From the NCBI GenBank assembly GCA_001603115.1, contig LVBG01000007.1, positions 1-64,000 of the forward strand: a stretch of DNA of 64,000 nt, in the 5' to 3' direction. The translations under genes and the position numbers were made by a program. This stretch comes from Spirochaetales bacterium Spiro_05 (GTDB lineage: Bacteria > Spirochaetota > Spirochaetia > Sphaerochaetales > Sphaerochaetaceae). Shown here one piece after another: positions 7,977 through 20,500 of this stretch. The stretch's first letter is position 1, and every line of letters starts with the position of its first letter. Below the pieces are notes generated by a model. It was not told the DNA's origin, ran no database searches, and was given only the letters and a program-made list of their open reading frames with translations.

Positions 7977-9631
7977 TGGACCACCTCGTAAACAATTGGA
8001 TGTTCGGTGAGGTAAGCCCCAAGCTTGGCGGGCGATTCGACCTTGACATGTACTGGCAGGGTTGCGAAACCCTCAAGAATTTCCGCACGCTCGTACAGGG
8101 AGGAATCACCAGAAGGCCTCCTCTCAAGCATATCGGCACATCCAAGGATGGTAGGCTCATTCCTTTCACCCTCAGCTCCGGCCTTTCGTTCCTCATTGAG
8201 TTGAGCGAAGGGAAACTCCGAGTCTGGAAGGATACCATAACAGGCTTGGAGACCGTCATATTTGCCTCCACAGGCCTTGATTATGCAGAGACACCATATT
8301 CCTCATCCGAGGTCTGGAGCGTGCAGTATGCGCAATATTATGACAGGCTCTATCTGGTCCACAGGAATCACAAGCAGAAGATCCTTTTGTACAGTGCAAA
8401 CGCATTCTCCTTCACTGATTTTAATATCACCAAGGACGCTACCACGATGTTCGGCCAGACGGCCAACAACTATCCGGGCGTGATTGGAATCTGTCAGAAC
8501 AGGATTTGGCTTGCATCGACAATCAACAACCCTTACACGATATGGGTGTCCCGTCCTCCCTATAGTGGCTCCAACAACCACAGTGACTTCACCACCTTCG
8601 ATGTAGTCCAGGTCGAGACCGAAGTCATCAAGTCTCCAGATGAGTGGCCGATGACCACGAATGACGAAGGGGACCAGATCATTGACTTCTCCAACAAGGA
8701 AGCCTTCATGGAGACCAAGACCGATGATGAGGAAGTGATCTCTGCAAAGTGCGCAATGGAGCTTGAGCTTGCAAGCGGACGCAACGACACCATTCGCTGG
8801 ATTGCGGGCATGGACAACATTTTCATCGGTACTGCTGCAAACGAGTGGATGTGTCCCTTTGACATTGACCCCACCAAACAAAGTGCATCTCTCCAGTCTT
8901 CTTATGGTAGCAGGGAGGTCCTTCCCCAGACGCTCCATGACGGCATCTTCTTCGTGACCAACGGCAACACTCTGAGAGAGTTTGCAAGAACACAGAACGG
9001 CTCCGCATCAAGCGACATGACCTTCACCGCAGACCATATCCTTGAGGATGTTGTCATGCAGGTGGTGACGCTCAAGGACCCGAATCCGATGGTCTTCTGC
9101 GTACTTGCCGATGGAACGCTTGCAGTGCTTGTCTACGAGAAGATGTACGGTGTACAGGCATGGGCCAAGTGGACCACTGATGGGAATTTCATAAGCCTTG
9201 CAGTCAAGGAAGACCAGTACGGCCAGAAGCTCTATGCAATCGTTGAAAGAGGCCTCCACTTCTTCTTGGAGCGGTTTGACTTCGAGGAGACGGAGTATTT
9301 CATCGACAGGCATACGGAGACCATTGAGGGTGACAAGCAGTACGTATCCCTCATGGTCGGGAACAGGTTCGACATGAATACCGAAAGCGGACCAAGTATC
9401 GGAAAGTCCAAGAAAGCAAGAGAGGTGTGGGTGCGTTGTCTTGATACCGGGAAGGTAAGCACAGGTGTTCTTGAGAACCAGATGCAGACAAGCCCTTCGG
9501 AGGTCGGGGACGGCGATTACCGAATCCCAATCTCAGGCGGTGCGATGAAGGAGCTGAGGATAAGAATCCAGTCCGTAGGGGATGATCCCATGACGCTCCT
9601 TGCGATGACGTATGACGTGGAGGTGAATTGA
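7976..9631 (+). CDS. Tail nozzle (T7 gp12-like tail tubular protein B)
   Basis: A 551-residue protein that would build the hexameric tail nozzle. The N-terminus LVNNWMFGEVSPKLGGRFDLDMYWQGCETLKNF, with GGITRRPPLKHIG, is the family hallmark; the rest is beta-propeller-like, with repeated YDRLYLVHRN and IWLASTINNPYTIWVSRP strands. The ATG at 7976, with AGGGGAG eight bases upstream, is preferred over the TTG one codon earlier. Its stop overlaps the next gene in the same TTGATGG manner. Confidence 0.87.
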   Translation: MDHLVNNWMFGEVSPKLGGRFDLDMYWQGCETLKNFRTLVQGGITRRPPLKHIGTSKDGRLIPFTLSSGLSFLIELSEGKLRVWKDTITGLETVIFASTGLDYAETPYSSSEVWSVQYAQYYDRLYLVHRNHKQKILLYSANAFSFTDFNITKDATTMFGQTANNYPGVIGICQNRIWLASTINNPYTIWVSRPPYSGSNNHSDFTTFDVVQVETEVIKSPDEWPMTTNDEGDQIIDFSNKEAFMETKTDDEEVISAKCAMELELASGRNDTIRWIAGMDNIFIGTAANEWMCPFDIDPTKQSASLQSSYGSREVLPQTLHDGIFFVTNGNTLREFARTQNGSASSDMTFTADHILEDVVMQVVTLKDPNPMVFCVLADGTLAVLVYEKMYGVQAWAKWTTDGNFISLAVKEDQYGQKLYAIVERGLHFFLERFDFEETEYFIDRHTETIEGDKQYVSLMVGNRFDMNTESGPSIGKSKKAREVWVRCLDTGKVSTGVLENQMQTSPSEVGDGDYRIPISGGAMKELRIRIQSVGDDPMTLLAMTYDVEVN

Positions 9632-10506
9632 TGGACCCGGTGACAATATCAGCCTTGATTGGCGCAAGCGTAAGTATCGGGCAAAGCTTGTGGAGTGCTG
9701 GTTCTCAAAGAGAAGCCAATAGAGCCGCAGCCGCAGAGAGCGCCAATGATGCAGTAAGGCAATACAATGAGCTTCTGAGGCAGAAAAGGTCTGCTGCGAA
9801 ACAGTTCAATACAACCATTCAGCAAAGGTACGGACAGTCGTTCCTTGACAAGATCAGGTCTGGTGCTGACACCTCATCGCTTATTGAGAGTCTCTCACAA
9901 GGCAACACAGCCTTTGCAAAACAGCTCCAGGCATATTCTGACGATGCAAAGCAGTCGATGGAAAATTCGATGGTGGGCAATCAACAGGCGGGAATGCTTG
10001 CAGGAATGCAGGGAGACCAGAACGCTCTCTCAGTCTTGCAACAGGCAATACAGGCAGAGCAATCCCAAGGCGCTGCCATTGCTTCACAGGCAGCCAGCGG
10101 GATCAGAAGCGACAGAGGCACTGGAAGCAATTCACAGACCATACAGGAACAGGCAAACCGGCTTGCAGAAGAGTCATTGCTGAATTCCATCAATGCACAA
10201 AACACTCAGACAGTCTTTGGGATGAAAGAAACCCAGATGACAGCTTCTCAGACAGCCTCAAAGCTTAGGAGACAGGCAGACATTTCAGCACAAGAGGCGA
10301 AAGAACAAGCCTTGATTGAATGGGGTTCCTACAATGCCAAACAGGAAGACCTGTCAGCTTCAATGGAGTCTTTCAAGAATGACTACGAGTATTACAAAGA
10401 CAAGGCCGATGATGGCGTGAATTGGTTCAATTCCCTGTTCGGTGCTGATGACTACACAGGTGACATCAAAGAGACGTTCGACAAATTTGAAGACGATGAG
10501 TTTTAA
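9631..10506 (+). CDS. Internal virion protein (T7 gp14-like)
   Basis: A 291-residue Gln/Ala/Ser-rich, mostly helical protein. The N-terminus DPVTISALIGASVSIGQSLWSAG is a hydrophobic, Gly-rich segment followed by a long coiled region (REANRAAAAESANDAVRQYNELL), then helical stretches with many Ala and Gln. This architecture and its place before two very large proteins match the first of three T7-type core proteins that are ejected and form a channel in the cell envelope. The C-terminus is acidic (ETFDKFEDDEF). The ATG at 9631 overlaps the nozzle stop. Confidence 0.75.
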   Translation: MDPVTISALIGASVSIGQSLWSAGSQREANRAAAAESANDAVRQYNELLRQKRSAAKQFNTTIQQRYGQSFLDKIRSGADTSSLIESLSQGNTAFAKQLQAYSDDAKQSMENSMVGNQQAGMLAGMQGDQNALSVLQQAIQAEQSQGAAIASQAASGIRSDRGTGSNSQTIQEQANRLAEESLLNSINAQNTQTVFGMKETQMTASQTASKLRRQADISAQEAKEQALIEWGSYNAKQEDLSASMESFKNDYEYYKDKADDGVNWFNSLFGADDYTGDIKETFDKFEDDEF

Positions 10507-10517
10507 GGGGTGATTCT

Positions 10518-13500
10518 ATGGCATATGTAGGTGTAAACAAGGCTCAGGACGTAAAAGAAGATTATCTCATTGGCGCAAACGCAAGAAATTCCATTGTGGG
10601 GACAGTTGCCAATACTGCTCTGAATATTGGTCAGCAACTTCACCAGACGAAAATGATGGATGATCTTGAGGATATGAACACTGCTGCCGAGCTTGAGCTT
10701 ACGAAGGCAGAGAATGATGTGTATCAGAATACGCCAGTGGAAGAAAGGGAAGCGAAGCTGGCCGAGCTGTACAACCAGTATTACGAGAACAACGTCACCG
10801 CCTACAAGACCAATGACACGGTGAAGAAGCAGTTCAAGAAAACCCTCAGTGCCAGAAGAGTGAAAACCTTGAGCAAGTGGGATACCCAGCATACCCAGGA
10901 AACCATCAGCCTCTCCAATGCTCACAATGAGAATAGTGGCAACTCACTTGCTACCAGCTCCAATATTGTCGGCTTCCTCAAGTCCAATGGGTTGATCGCA
11001 GAAAAGAGACTGACAACCGCAAAGAAAGAACCCTCTCTTGCGGATGGATTCGTAACGGCAAAAGGCTCTACATTCGGATCGGAGGCAGATGCTCCACAGG
11101 ATATTGCCCTGTCTCCCAAATTGCAGGAGATGTATGAGAATGGGGCCAGTGAGTTCGAGTTGGCAGTTGCCGGGTTTGAGTATTACGCACAAAAGCGGCA
11201 CCCGAACGACAAGGAAGCACAAGCCGATTTCGTAAGAACCCGCACAGATGTTCTGAGAGAAACCTTGCCGAACAACGACTTGAATGTTCTTTTCGACACC
11301 ACTTTCTCAGTGAAAAATGCGGATAATTGGGATTTTGAGAAGAATTTTGCAGCTTATGAAGCAAGCCTTGAAGGTGAATCGTATGGGGGACAACCTCTTT
11401 CCGATACCAAGAAGGCAGAGCTTCTTAGGAGCTATAGTGACAAGTATTCAGATTTCGTCACCAGAAATACCAGAGCTGCAAAAGACATTGTGACAAGCAA
11501 GGTTGCTGAGCAGATCAATGCCCTCAAATCAGAGATGCTGCTTGATGGGAACAAGAAGGTGACTTCCGGGGAAATCTCCAAGATTTACGATGAGGCATTC
11601 AAGGACAGCCCTCACCTCAGACGATACGTAGCCGAACAGGAGACTGCACACAAGACACTTGGCCTTCAGAGCGAAGTGCTTTCCCTTGAACAGGAGTACA
11701 AGCGTGGCTTCCTCCGAAACGGCTCTGGTACGGCAGAGGAGCAGAAGCGCTTTGATACCATTTCCACCCTGCTCAGTGACGATCAGAGGCTTGCGCTCCA
11801 GCAAAAAGCCTTGCAGGAAGCCAACCTCAGCCATGAGATCGGCCAGTTCGTAAAGACTGGTGTGAGCTACTCAGATATCCTTAGCAAGTCTGACGAGCTT
11901 GGGAATGGCTTGAGGTCGGGCAATTACCAGTCATTGCAGGAATTCTATGACGCAGTTGAACAAAATCGTGCCGTACTTGGAGATGGTTTTGCCAACGGTC
12001 TTATCAGCGAAGGCAAGGGGTACTTCTCTGACAAGGAATCAATGAAGAACGATGCTGTCAAGCAAGCCCTGACCAATGCAAACAAGGACCTCTCGTTCTC
12101 GCAATATAATGAGACGCTCTCCAAGACAAGGATTGAGGAAATTGGGGCAAAGTACGGCCTCACCAAGGAGGAGAATCCCAACTTCTATCTTGAGTGGGAA
12201 CAGCACGCAAAGAACGTGTCGATTACTAACGCTCAGAAGGTATTCAACAAGGAGAACATCAACAACACCATACTCCCAGGACAGGTGGATGAGATTGCAA
12301 GACAGTATGGTCTTGAGGAGGGCGATGCTGTCTACAAGCAGATGCTTGATACTGCAAAGGCAAATGAGGCTAAGGTGCATGAACAAGCCCTCGCTGCTGC
12401 AAAGGGGTTTGCAAAGGAAGGGGAAAGCACCACAGGAGCAGTCACCGAGGCGGGATCGCTTGTCAGCCAGTACACCGATGGAACAATGAGCCGGGCAGAT
12501 GCACTTTCCAATCTTGCTGGCATGAGCAACAAACTCACTGAGAGTGAGTACCTCAACGTCTACAGTTCCCTTGCAACCGCCTCCACCATCAAGGGCGTGA
12601 CCAACCAAGCCACTTTCGAGGAAAAGGTCTACAGGCCGTTTGTAGAGGAGTCTGAGGCCATCATGCCCGGACAGAGCAGACAGCGGCTCATTGATGCGGG
12701 CCTTGACCCCATCGATTTCGCCTCAGAGCTTGCACAGCTTGAGGATACTGAAGTCATCAACCAACAGAGGCAAGCGGTGGCAGAAGTCTCCGATGACTTG
12801 TTCTATCTCGCACTGAAGGAAATGAACATGTCCGATGAGCTGATTGCCTCTATGGGAATTGCCTTGCCGGACACCTCCTTCCAGAGGACGCTTGAGTACA
12901 TGCACAACCATCCAGATGAGAAAGAGTTGACCGCAGAGGAGATTGCCAGAGCGAACGTGGAGAGTGCAAAGACCAAGATGCTTGGCAGTACACTCCCCTC
13001 CGGCAAAGCAGCGCCCAGTGGTTCCAGCTATGACGATATCAAGAAGCAGTTCACCGAGTCTGCAAAAAAGGTCCATGCAGAGCTGACAAAGGGTATGGGC
13101 AACTTTGCAAAGCACAACAACCCGCAGTCCATCAGTAGGCTTGATATGCTCAAATTTGTCTACGAGGACAGCGCTTATGACGGTGTTCTCTACGATATGG
13201 TCAGAAGCGGCGAAATCACGATGGATGAGTATTCAAAGCGTGTGGCCGAGGATATCTCCATCTACAAGGGGCCGGAGTACAAGAAAGTCCAGGATGCCCT
13301 CAAGGTCTTTGAGGATTACATCAGGCAAGACAACAACTACACCATCGATGCAAACGATGATCGCACCTACATGGACCCTCTGGCAATCGACAAAACCATC
13401 GAAGGATACAAGGCGGCATTCTTTAGCGAATACCAGATGGCCCTTTCCAATTCGAACGGCGGTTACGTTGACCCGAAGTTGATAGCCGAGCGTGTGTACA

Positions 13501-14573
13501 CCAATCTCCGTGACACCTCCTATGCAAACAAGGCAAAGGATATGATGGAAATGCTCAAGGGTGATACGACACAGATGTTTGGTTCTTCAGGCCTATTCAC
13601 CTCTGGGGAGAAGGACATTTATGGTGCTTACAACAAGATATTCTCCAACAAGTCCATCTTCTTCGGTCAGCAAGAGCTTGAGAATTATCTGAGTGACCCG
13701 AATGGAAATGACGATGGGATATCCCAGACTTCAAGGACTGCATACTATCTTGGCATGGCCTCAAGAGGCGCTTCTGAAACCGAGATTGCAAATGCGGTTG
13801 CCCTTGATGCGGCAAGGTATCTTGGTATCAATATCCATGCAGACGCAGGTGAATCAGACATCAAGTCGATTATGAACAAGCAGTCCGGGGGTATCAGGGC
13901 AAGATGGGAGCAGCTCAGCCTCATCTCCAAGTGGTCTGTTGACATCCAAAGAAAGGGAGCCAGCCAGATCAGCGAAGAGTTTGTCTCCATTGTCGGTGAA
14001 GATGCGAATGTGGAGCCATTCTTCACACAATCTGGTATGGGGGTATCAGTCGGTGAGACCCGGTTCTTCTATAAACCCGGCAACAATAAAACAGACCCCT
14101 CATTCTACTACTTCGACAAGAATAACCAGAGACACACCCTTACCAGCACAAGCAAGGCGATGGAAGAAGCCCAGAAGAAGTTCACGAATTCCTTTGGAAA
14201 GTCCATCCAAATGAATCCGAACCGCAGGGGCATCTACGCCAAGCAGAACAACCTTGTCATTGAGAATGATGATGGAACAATCCAGGCAAATTTTCCGGCA
14301 GTGGTGAAGACCCTGCAAGAGCATATCAGCGGCCTTCAAGCAGGGATGGAAAGTAATTCGGCCCAATACCTTGATGCACTGAACAGGCAAGCCCTTGAGT
14401 GGAACACCATCCTTGGGGAAGAGGTGAAGGAGTATTACACGAATGTTGAATACTTCGTTGACCTCCCAAAGCTCCAGCAGGCTTATGAATCCGGCTCGAT
14501 ACTGAGTAGGCCGATTGAAGACTTCATTGGATATAGACTGGTAGGCAAGCATGGGGCGACACAGGCCAAATAG
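10518..14573 (+). CDS. Large internal virion protein (T7 gp15-like position)
   Basis: A 1351-residue, predominantly helical protein without a signal peptide or membrane segment. The N-terminal part (GTVANTALNIGQQLHQTKMMDDLEDM) and the long Glu/Lys/Ala-rich middle resemble podovirus ejection proteins in the second core position. I looked for the lysozyme/SLT transglycosylase signature (E followed by S-x-x-G-x-x-Q) and saw none. AAGGGGTG gives the ribosome-binding site. It is encoded between gp14-like and polyvalent proteins and is likely part of the internal core that enters the host with the DNA. The detailed function is inferred from gene order. Confidence 0.72.
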   Translation: MAYVGVNKAQDVKEDYLIGANARNSIVGTVANTALNIGQQLHQTKMMDDLEDMNTAAELELTKAENDVYQNTPVEEREAKLAELYNQYYENNVTAYKTNDTVKKQFKKTLSARRVKTLSKWDTQHTQETISLSNAHNENSGNSLATSSNIVGFLKSNGLIAEKRLTTAKKEPSLADGFVTAKGSTFGSEADAPQDIALSPKLQEMYENGASEFELAVAGFEYYAQKRHPNDKEAQADFVRTRTDVLRETLPNNDLNVLFDTTFSVKNADNWDFEKNFAAYEASLEGESYGGQPLSDTKKAELLRSYSDKYSDFVTRNTRAAKDIVTSKVAEQINALKSEMLLDGNKKVTSGEISKIYDEAFKDSPHLRRYVAEQETAHKTLGLQSEVLSLEQEYKRGFLRNGSGTAEEQKRFDTISTLLSDDQRLALQQKALQEANLSHEIGQFVKTGVSYSDILSKSDELGNGLRSGNYQSLQEFYDAVEQNRAVLGDGFANGLISEGKGYFSDKESMKNDAVKQALTNANKDLSFSQYNETLSKTRIEEIGAKYGLTKEENPNFYLEWEQHAKNVSITNAQKVFNKENINNTILPGQVDEIARQYGLEEGDAVYKQMLDTAKANEAKVHEQALAAAKGFAKEGESTTGAVTEAGSLVSQYTDGTMSRADALSNLAGMSNKLTESEYLNVYSSLATASTIKGVTNQATFEEKVYRPFVEESEAIMPGQSRQRLIDAGLDPIDFASELAQLEDTEVINQQRQAVAEVSDDLFYLALKEMNMSDELIASMGIALPDTSFQRTLEYMHNHPDEKELTAEEIARANVESAKTKMLGSTLPSGKAAPSGSSYDDIKKQFTESAKKVHAELTKGMGNFAKHNNPQSISRLDMLKFVYEDSAYDGVLYDMVRSGEITMDEYSKRVAEDISIYKGPEYKKVQDALKVFEDYIRQDNNYTIDANDDRTYMDPLAIDKTIEGYKAAFFSEYQMALSNSNGGYVDPKLIAERVYTNLRDTSYANKAKDMMEMLKGDTTQMFGSSGLFTSGEKDIYGAYNKIFSNKSIFFGQQELENYLSDPNGNDDGISQTSRTAYYLGMASRGASETEIANAVALDAARYLGINIHADAGESDIKSIMNKQSGGIRARWEQLSLISKWSVDIQRKGASQISEEFVSIVGEDANVEPFFTQSGMGVSVGETRFFYKPGNNKTDPSFYYFDKNNQRHTLTSTSKAMEEAQKKFTNSFGKSIQMNPNRRGIYAKQNNLVIENDDGTIQANFPAVVKTLQEHISGLQAGMESNSAQYLDALNRQALEWNTILGEEVKEYYTNVEYFVDLPKLQQAYESGSILSRPIEDFIGYRLVGKHGATQAK

Positions 14574-14581
14574 GAGACGCA

Positions 14582-17500
14582 ATGTACGATTTCACCATAC
14601 AATACGATGAGAAGAAGTGGAAAGAGATTGAGGATGGTATCCACCAGATTTACAGCAACCACCCGGACCCCAGGTCAGCAGAAGCCTCCTATTCGGTTGC
14701 CAGCGTCATCTCTGATGCCTTCCCTTCCATCAACTTCAACGAGGCTATGCGCAATGCTCCCCAGATCGTAGAGAAGTTCACAGGCCACAAGCTGGACACC
14801 AATAACATCTTCACGGAGTTTGGCAATACATTCAAAGCTCAGTCGAAGCACCTCAAGACCTCTATGGACTACAGCAATGCAATGCTTCTTGCCGCAAGAG
14901 AAGGTCAGGACTCGGACAAGTTCAGGGCACGTATCCACGAGCTGATTGAGGAAGAGCGCCTCCAGCCTCCTTCCTACAGGAATGACTACAAGGATATGAG
15001 CATCTTTTCCGACCTGCTTGTAGAGAGTGCAAGGCTTGCTCCTTCTGCGCTTCCTACCATCGGTATCTACGCAGCCGGAGGAATGCTTGCCCCATTCACT
15101 GGTGGAGCTTCCCTTGCCGCTGCAAGAGGGCTTGGCTCTGCATACAGTGGCATGATGGAAGCGGGATCGGTGGTCAAGGAGCTTATCAAGGCAGAGGACG
15201 AGCTTGGGAACAAGCTTGATGACGACTACATTCTCTCTGCTTGGGGCCTCACGATGGCAGGGATGACCGCTCTCAACTTCGCCACCAGTGGCTTTGAAAA
15301 GGTAATCGGAACCTCTGCTGAGACTGCGATGAAGAACGTCTTCAACAAGGGGGCGGTCAAGAAGCTTGTCCAGAGCGGTGCTGTGAGGAATTGGGGGCGC
15401 AAGGTCCTTACTGACTATGTAGGAAAGGGTATTGTCGGGGAATCCATCGAAGAGGCTTTGGAAGAGTTCATCGGCATGTTCGTATCCAACTACGAGATGG
15501 ACAAGAGCAACCAGGAAAAGGGGACCCTCTTCAAGGAAAACACCAGAGAAGAGATTGTCGATGCAATGAAACAGGTTGCTCTCTCCACCTCAAAGGGTAT
15601 GGTGTTCGGCGGTTTGCTTGCACCTCTCTCCTCTGCTGTATCCGAGTACAAGAGAAGCGATACCGGGACCAAGCGTAACGCAAACAAGTTCACAAAGCCC
15701 ACTGATGAATCGGTCACTGTTGATATGAGCGAGATCAAGTACAAGGAAGTCAGTGCAGACAAGAACATCGACAAGGTTGACGCTCCCATCAAGGTTATGA
15801 AGATTGGGGATAGTTACAAGCCTGTTGATGAGACTGCCGCTGTCCAAGCCGCCTCACTGAAGAAGAACGGAGCAAGGGCGCTGAACGTTGAGGTTGTTGG
15901 AAGCCAAGCCGAATTCAATAAGGATTCTGTCAGTGCTGCAATGAATTTTGCAAGGTCGATGCAATACGACTACAAGGATGGAGTAGTCCTCTTTGATGAT
16001 GCAGAGGCAATGCTTGAGGCGGCAAGAGCCTATTCGCTCAAGTATGACAGCGTGAAGGGATACCAAGAACAGGATGGGCAGATTGTCATTGACCGTGAGA
16101 ATGGCAACGGCACTCACAAGCTCGTATTCCAGACCAAGGACTTCCATCAGCAGAACGAAGGCCTCTACACCTTGCCGGAGGATATGGAGCCTGTCCAAGC
16201 TCCCGCTGAACCGGGTACTGAGCCTGTCATCGAAACCAAGCCGGAAGAGAATATTACCCGAAGGGATCTTCAAGAAGAAGCCACCATGCTTGAGGGAGAT
16301 GAAGCCCCGCTTCGTACCCCACAACCTTCCATGAAGCCAGAAGAGGTTGTCAAGCGTGAGTACAGCCACTTCCAGAGAACGCTGAAGCGCAAGGGAGCCA
16401 CTGATACCGAGCAGAGGTACATCAATGACACCCTCCTTCCCAAAATCCATGACGTGATGAAGCAGCAGTTCCCAAACATGTCTGAGTCAGAGGTTTATCA
16501 TACAGCCATTCCATCTTCCTATTTCGCCTTTGTAGCCTCAAAGGTGGCAGGGATGACTACTGATGAGTTTTTTGCCAAGCACTTCACTCCAGAGGCGTTT
16601 GTGGCCCTTACTGCAAAAGATCAGCAGAGTTTCCTCAAGTCACAAGCTGGCAAAAAAAGCATTGAGATTCAGACTGGCAATTCCGCAAACGAAGCTTCTC
16701 TCTTTGGCCTTACCATACCCAAGAAGGGGAAGAATACCATTGGTATCGGCAGTAGCTATTCTCCGCTCACTGTTGTCCACGAGATGGGCCATGTGATGGT
16801 GAAGGTCATCAAGGACACCGACCAGTTCAAACCCTTCATGGAAATCTACAAGGATCAGCTCACCCAAGACGGTGGGGAGATTGGTGTCAACTTCCAGGAA
16901 GCGTTTGCAAAAGACCTTGAGCAGTATTTCATCGATGGGAAGGTAAGAGACAGCAGTCTGAAGACCGTCTTCCAGAAGATCAGCGATGGTATCCGTGAGC
17001 TTCTCCACCTTCTCAATCCGATGCTGGACAACGAGACACGTAGGGCTTTCGACAAGCTCTTTGACTTCAAGCTTGAGGAGACAGCAAAGGCAGACACAAA
17101 GGTTACTGCACCTCAGATGGAGCTTGACCTATTCGGGGACCCGGAGGAGGTTGTCGATGCTCTTGGGAAGATTTCTTACCGAGGCCCACGACATATGGAC
17201 GAGGTGATTTCTGATTATGAAAGGTCGAAGGACATAAAAGGCACAGACAGAGATTGGGACACAAAGAAGACGATTGCTCCTCATTGGTTCTGGCTTAACA
17301 GACTGAAGTTCACAGAGAATGAGAACGGCGAGACATTCAAGCTCCATGATGGCCCCATTCGGATGGGCAGTGAAAACATCAGCCATATTCTCAATGAGCA
17401 TAGTGGCGACAAAGTGACCATGTTCCATATAAGCAGGATTGCAAGAGAGATTTCCAACCCTGTAATGGTCATCAAGTCAGCATCAACAACTGATTTGAAT

Positions 17501-20500
17501 AAGGATGGTCCTGTATTTGTCACTCGATACTATGTGAAATACAAAGGAACCATGCAGCCCTTGTTGATTGCCATGAGAAACAACTTTGAAACCGTTCCTG
17601 TGAGAGATGAGAATGGCAAGACAATGCGAGACGAAAACGGCAAGCAGATTACCGAAAGGATTCCAGAGGGTTTGAGCATCAACAGCATGTACCCTTGGAA
17701 ACCGGATTACAATAAAGGCAAATCTCTCGCCCAATACGCAATGGAGGGGAATATCCTTGCCATCAACAGCAGGGCATTTGATAAAGATGGCTTGGAGTAC
17801 ATCGGCAATCCATATTCACCCGAACTCAGTGAAAGAATAAAAACGAGGCCAGTGGAACGACTGAAGACCCTACCAGGGAGTCTACCCGATGTTACCACAT
17901 TGGCCTCTGACAGCAAGATACTAGACATAGCACGATTCGTCAATGAAGAAAACATGTCAAACTTCTTCGATAAAGAAGTAGCAAAGCCAGAGGGCTATTT
18001 GTTCATGGACGATAGTATACCTGAGTCAGATCAGATTCTTGCCAAAATCAGCAAAGCAATAACCCTTGATGAAGTCAAAAGCCAGCTTGCCAACAATGAA
18101 TATCCCTCCGATAGGGACCTCATGCAACACGCAGGGGACCCGGACGTGGATTGGGAAATCCAATTCCGCAGAATCATGCTGCAAGACCCTGACGTGTTCA
18201 AGGCCTTCAACAAGGCTCTTGATACGGCTATGGGCGATGCTGGAGATACGGAAGTCACCGCCGAACAGGTCCTCAAGGTGCTTGGAGAGCAGAACAAGGA
18301 CAAGACCGATCCCATGCTTGAGGAGGTCGGAAACCCTCAGCGGTTTGTAGAGCGTCTTATGTGGCAATCCAAGTTTGTAGGCCCGACAAAAGCTGACAAG
18401 ACCTTCTACACGAAACTCAGCAACCCAGAGTTCATGGCTGATGTCTTGAAGGTACTCCTTGCCAATCACGACCCTGCAAACGAATATTACCGAAACAGAT
18501 GGGAACACGAGAAGTATGTCCGGGCATACGATGAGAACGTGCATACTGGATACTTGGTCAGAAAAATCAAGGAGGACCTGCGCTTCGAAATCCGGGAAGT
18601 ACGTAGGAAATACCTTGGGTATATCGGTGAGACTCAGCAGCTCTCCTATGAAGATGCAGTAGAGGGGACCTATCTCGATAATGGCCTTGAGGTGGAAGCG
18701 TTCGGCAATGAGGAAATCAGAGGCCTCATGGAAGATAAGAATACCGACCCTGTTCTCAAGGAGCTTATCCGCAAGAACCTTGCAACCGGGGACGTGCTTC
18801 AGAAACTTGTAGAAGAGACCACTGCCCAGATCGAACAGCTCCAGATGGAAGTCATGGACGCTGAAGGGAAAGCAGACCAAGCGATTGACGACCTGGATAC
18901 CGTACAGGGTGAATTGGATATTCTCCAGAATGAATTCGGCAAGCAGGAGAGAAAGTACAGGAAGCTCCAGAAGACCAACACGAAGAATTATGAGAACTTC
19001 CGCATGATGGATAGGCTCAACAAGACGAAGGCCAAGAGAATCCAATACATGAAGGCCCAGCGTCAGTTGGAGAAGTCTCTTTCAGCCATCAAGACCATTG
19101 CTCACAGCAACAGCGATGCGAACGATGGAAGAATCATGTTCAACTTGAAGACCTCCATTGATGCACTCTTCGCTACGAAGGGAGAGGACCTCACTTTCCA
19201 TTTCGCAGACAATGGCTTGAAAGCGGACGCTATCCCGGATGCGCTCAAGCCTTTCTTCACCGTTGATGTTACTGGAATCCATGCGAAGAACATCCAGAAA
19301 GAGATGGACCTTACTGACGTGTTCGCTATCCACCAAGCAGTGAAGGAAGTGAGGACTGAGGCGAAAATCGAGAAGGCTGCAAGGGATGCCCAGCTCAACA
19401 AAGAGGTGTTCGGTGTTGCCAGGGATTATGCCCATTCGACTCGTGGTGCTTGGTTCAAGACTGATGCAGAGCGCAAGGCATATATAAACAAGGAGCTTCT
19501 TGAGAACGAGGTTACTGATTCCAAGAACAAGGGCCTTTCCTTCTTTGAGAGAAACTTCCTCACCATGACAAGGCTCATCAACAAGATTGACCCGGAAGGC
19601 AATACCATCAAGCCCTACATACTTGGGGGAGTAGATAAGAACGGTGTGTTCCACCGTGGTATCGAAGGTGTCATTGATGATGAGAAGCGTGAGGAATTCA
19701 GACGCTACAGTGAGATGCGACAAGTCATGAAGAGCCTCAAAATCAAGGAAAACGACCTTCTGAAGGAGCATATCGTACTGTCCAACAGCAATCCTCTGGA
19801 CCCTAATGCGAAGACCGTTACAAAGAAGCTCACCGTTCAACAGGCGATGGGTGTCTACATCTTCGCAAAACAGCCGGACGCTTATTCCAAGCTCACCTCC
19901 TCTCATGGGAACAAGTTCCTTCTCATCAAGGATGACAAGGGGAATGTGCTTGTGAACGAGGTACAGCAGGTCATCGACAGCCTCAGTGCAGACCAGAAGG
20001 CCTTTGCAAACTACATGCTGAAGGATATGGCAAGCAGGTGGAGCGAGATTGATGAGGTCTACTACAGGATCATGAACAAGCGCCTTGGGATGATTGCAAA
20101 CTACTTCCCCTTGGTACGTGTTGATATGAATAAATCTATCGATGACCTTATGGAAGACCAGTTCCTCCGAATGCAAGAATTGCCGGACGACAGCAGTACC
20201 AGAGAAAGAATCGGGGGAGACTACATGCTCAACCTTGACGCATTCTCAATCTGGAGCAAGATGGTCCCCAAGCAGGAGCATTACATTGCAGGGGCAGAAT
20301 TCTTCCACAAGACGAACAGGCTTCTGAACAAGAACGGAGGGGATGTCTACAACCTCATTGCAATGAATGTTGGGAAGGATTATGCAACCTCACTCCAAGA
20401 CTATCTGAACCGGGTGGCACGTAGACGCTATATCTATGATGATGCTGATACCATGCTCAACAAGGTCAGAAGCAATCTGGTCGTAGCAAGACTCGGATTC

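Noticed and set aside
18026-20176. Two antisense open frames of about 340 and 360 codons opposite the polyvalent protein gene
   Set aside because: Compositional shadows of a strongly biased gene; no start signals and no domain patterns.
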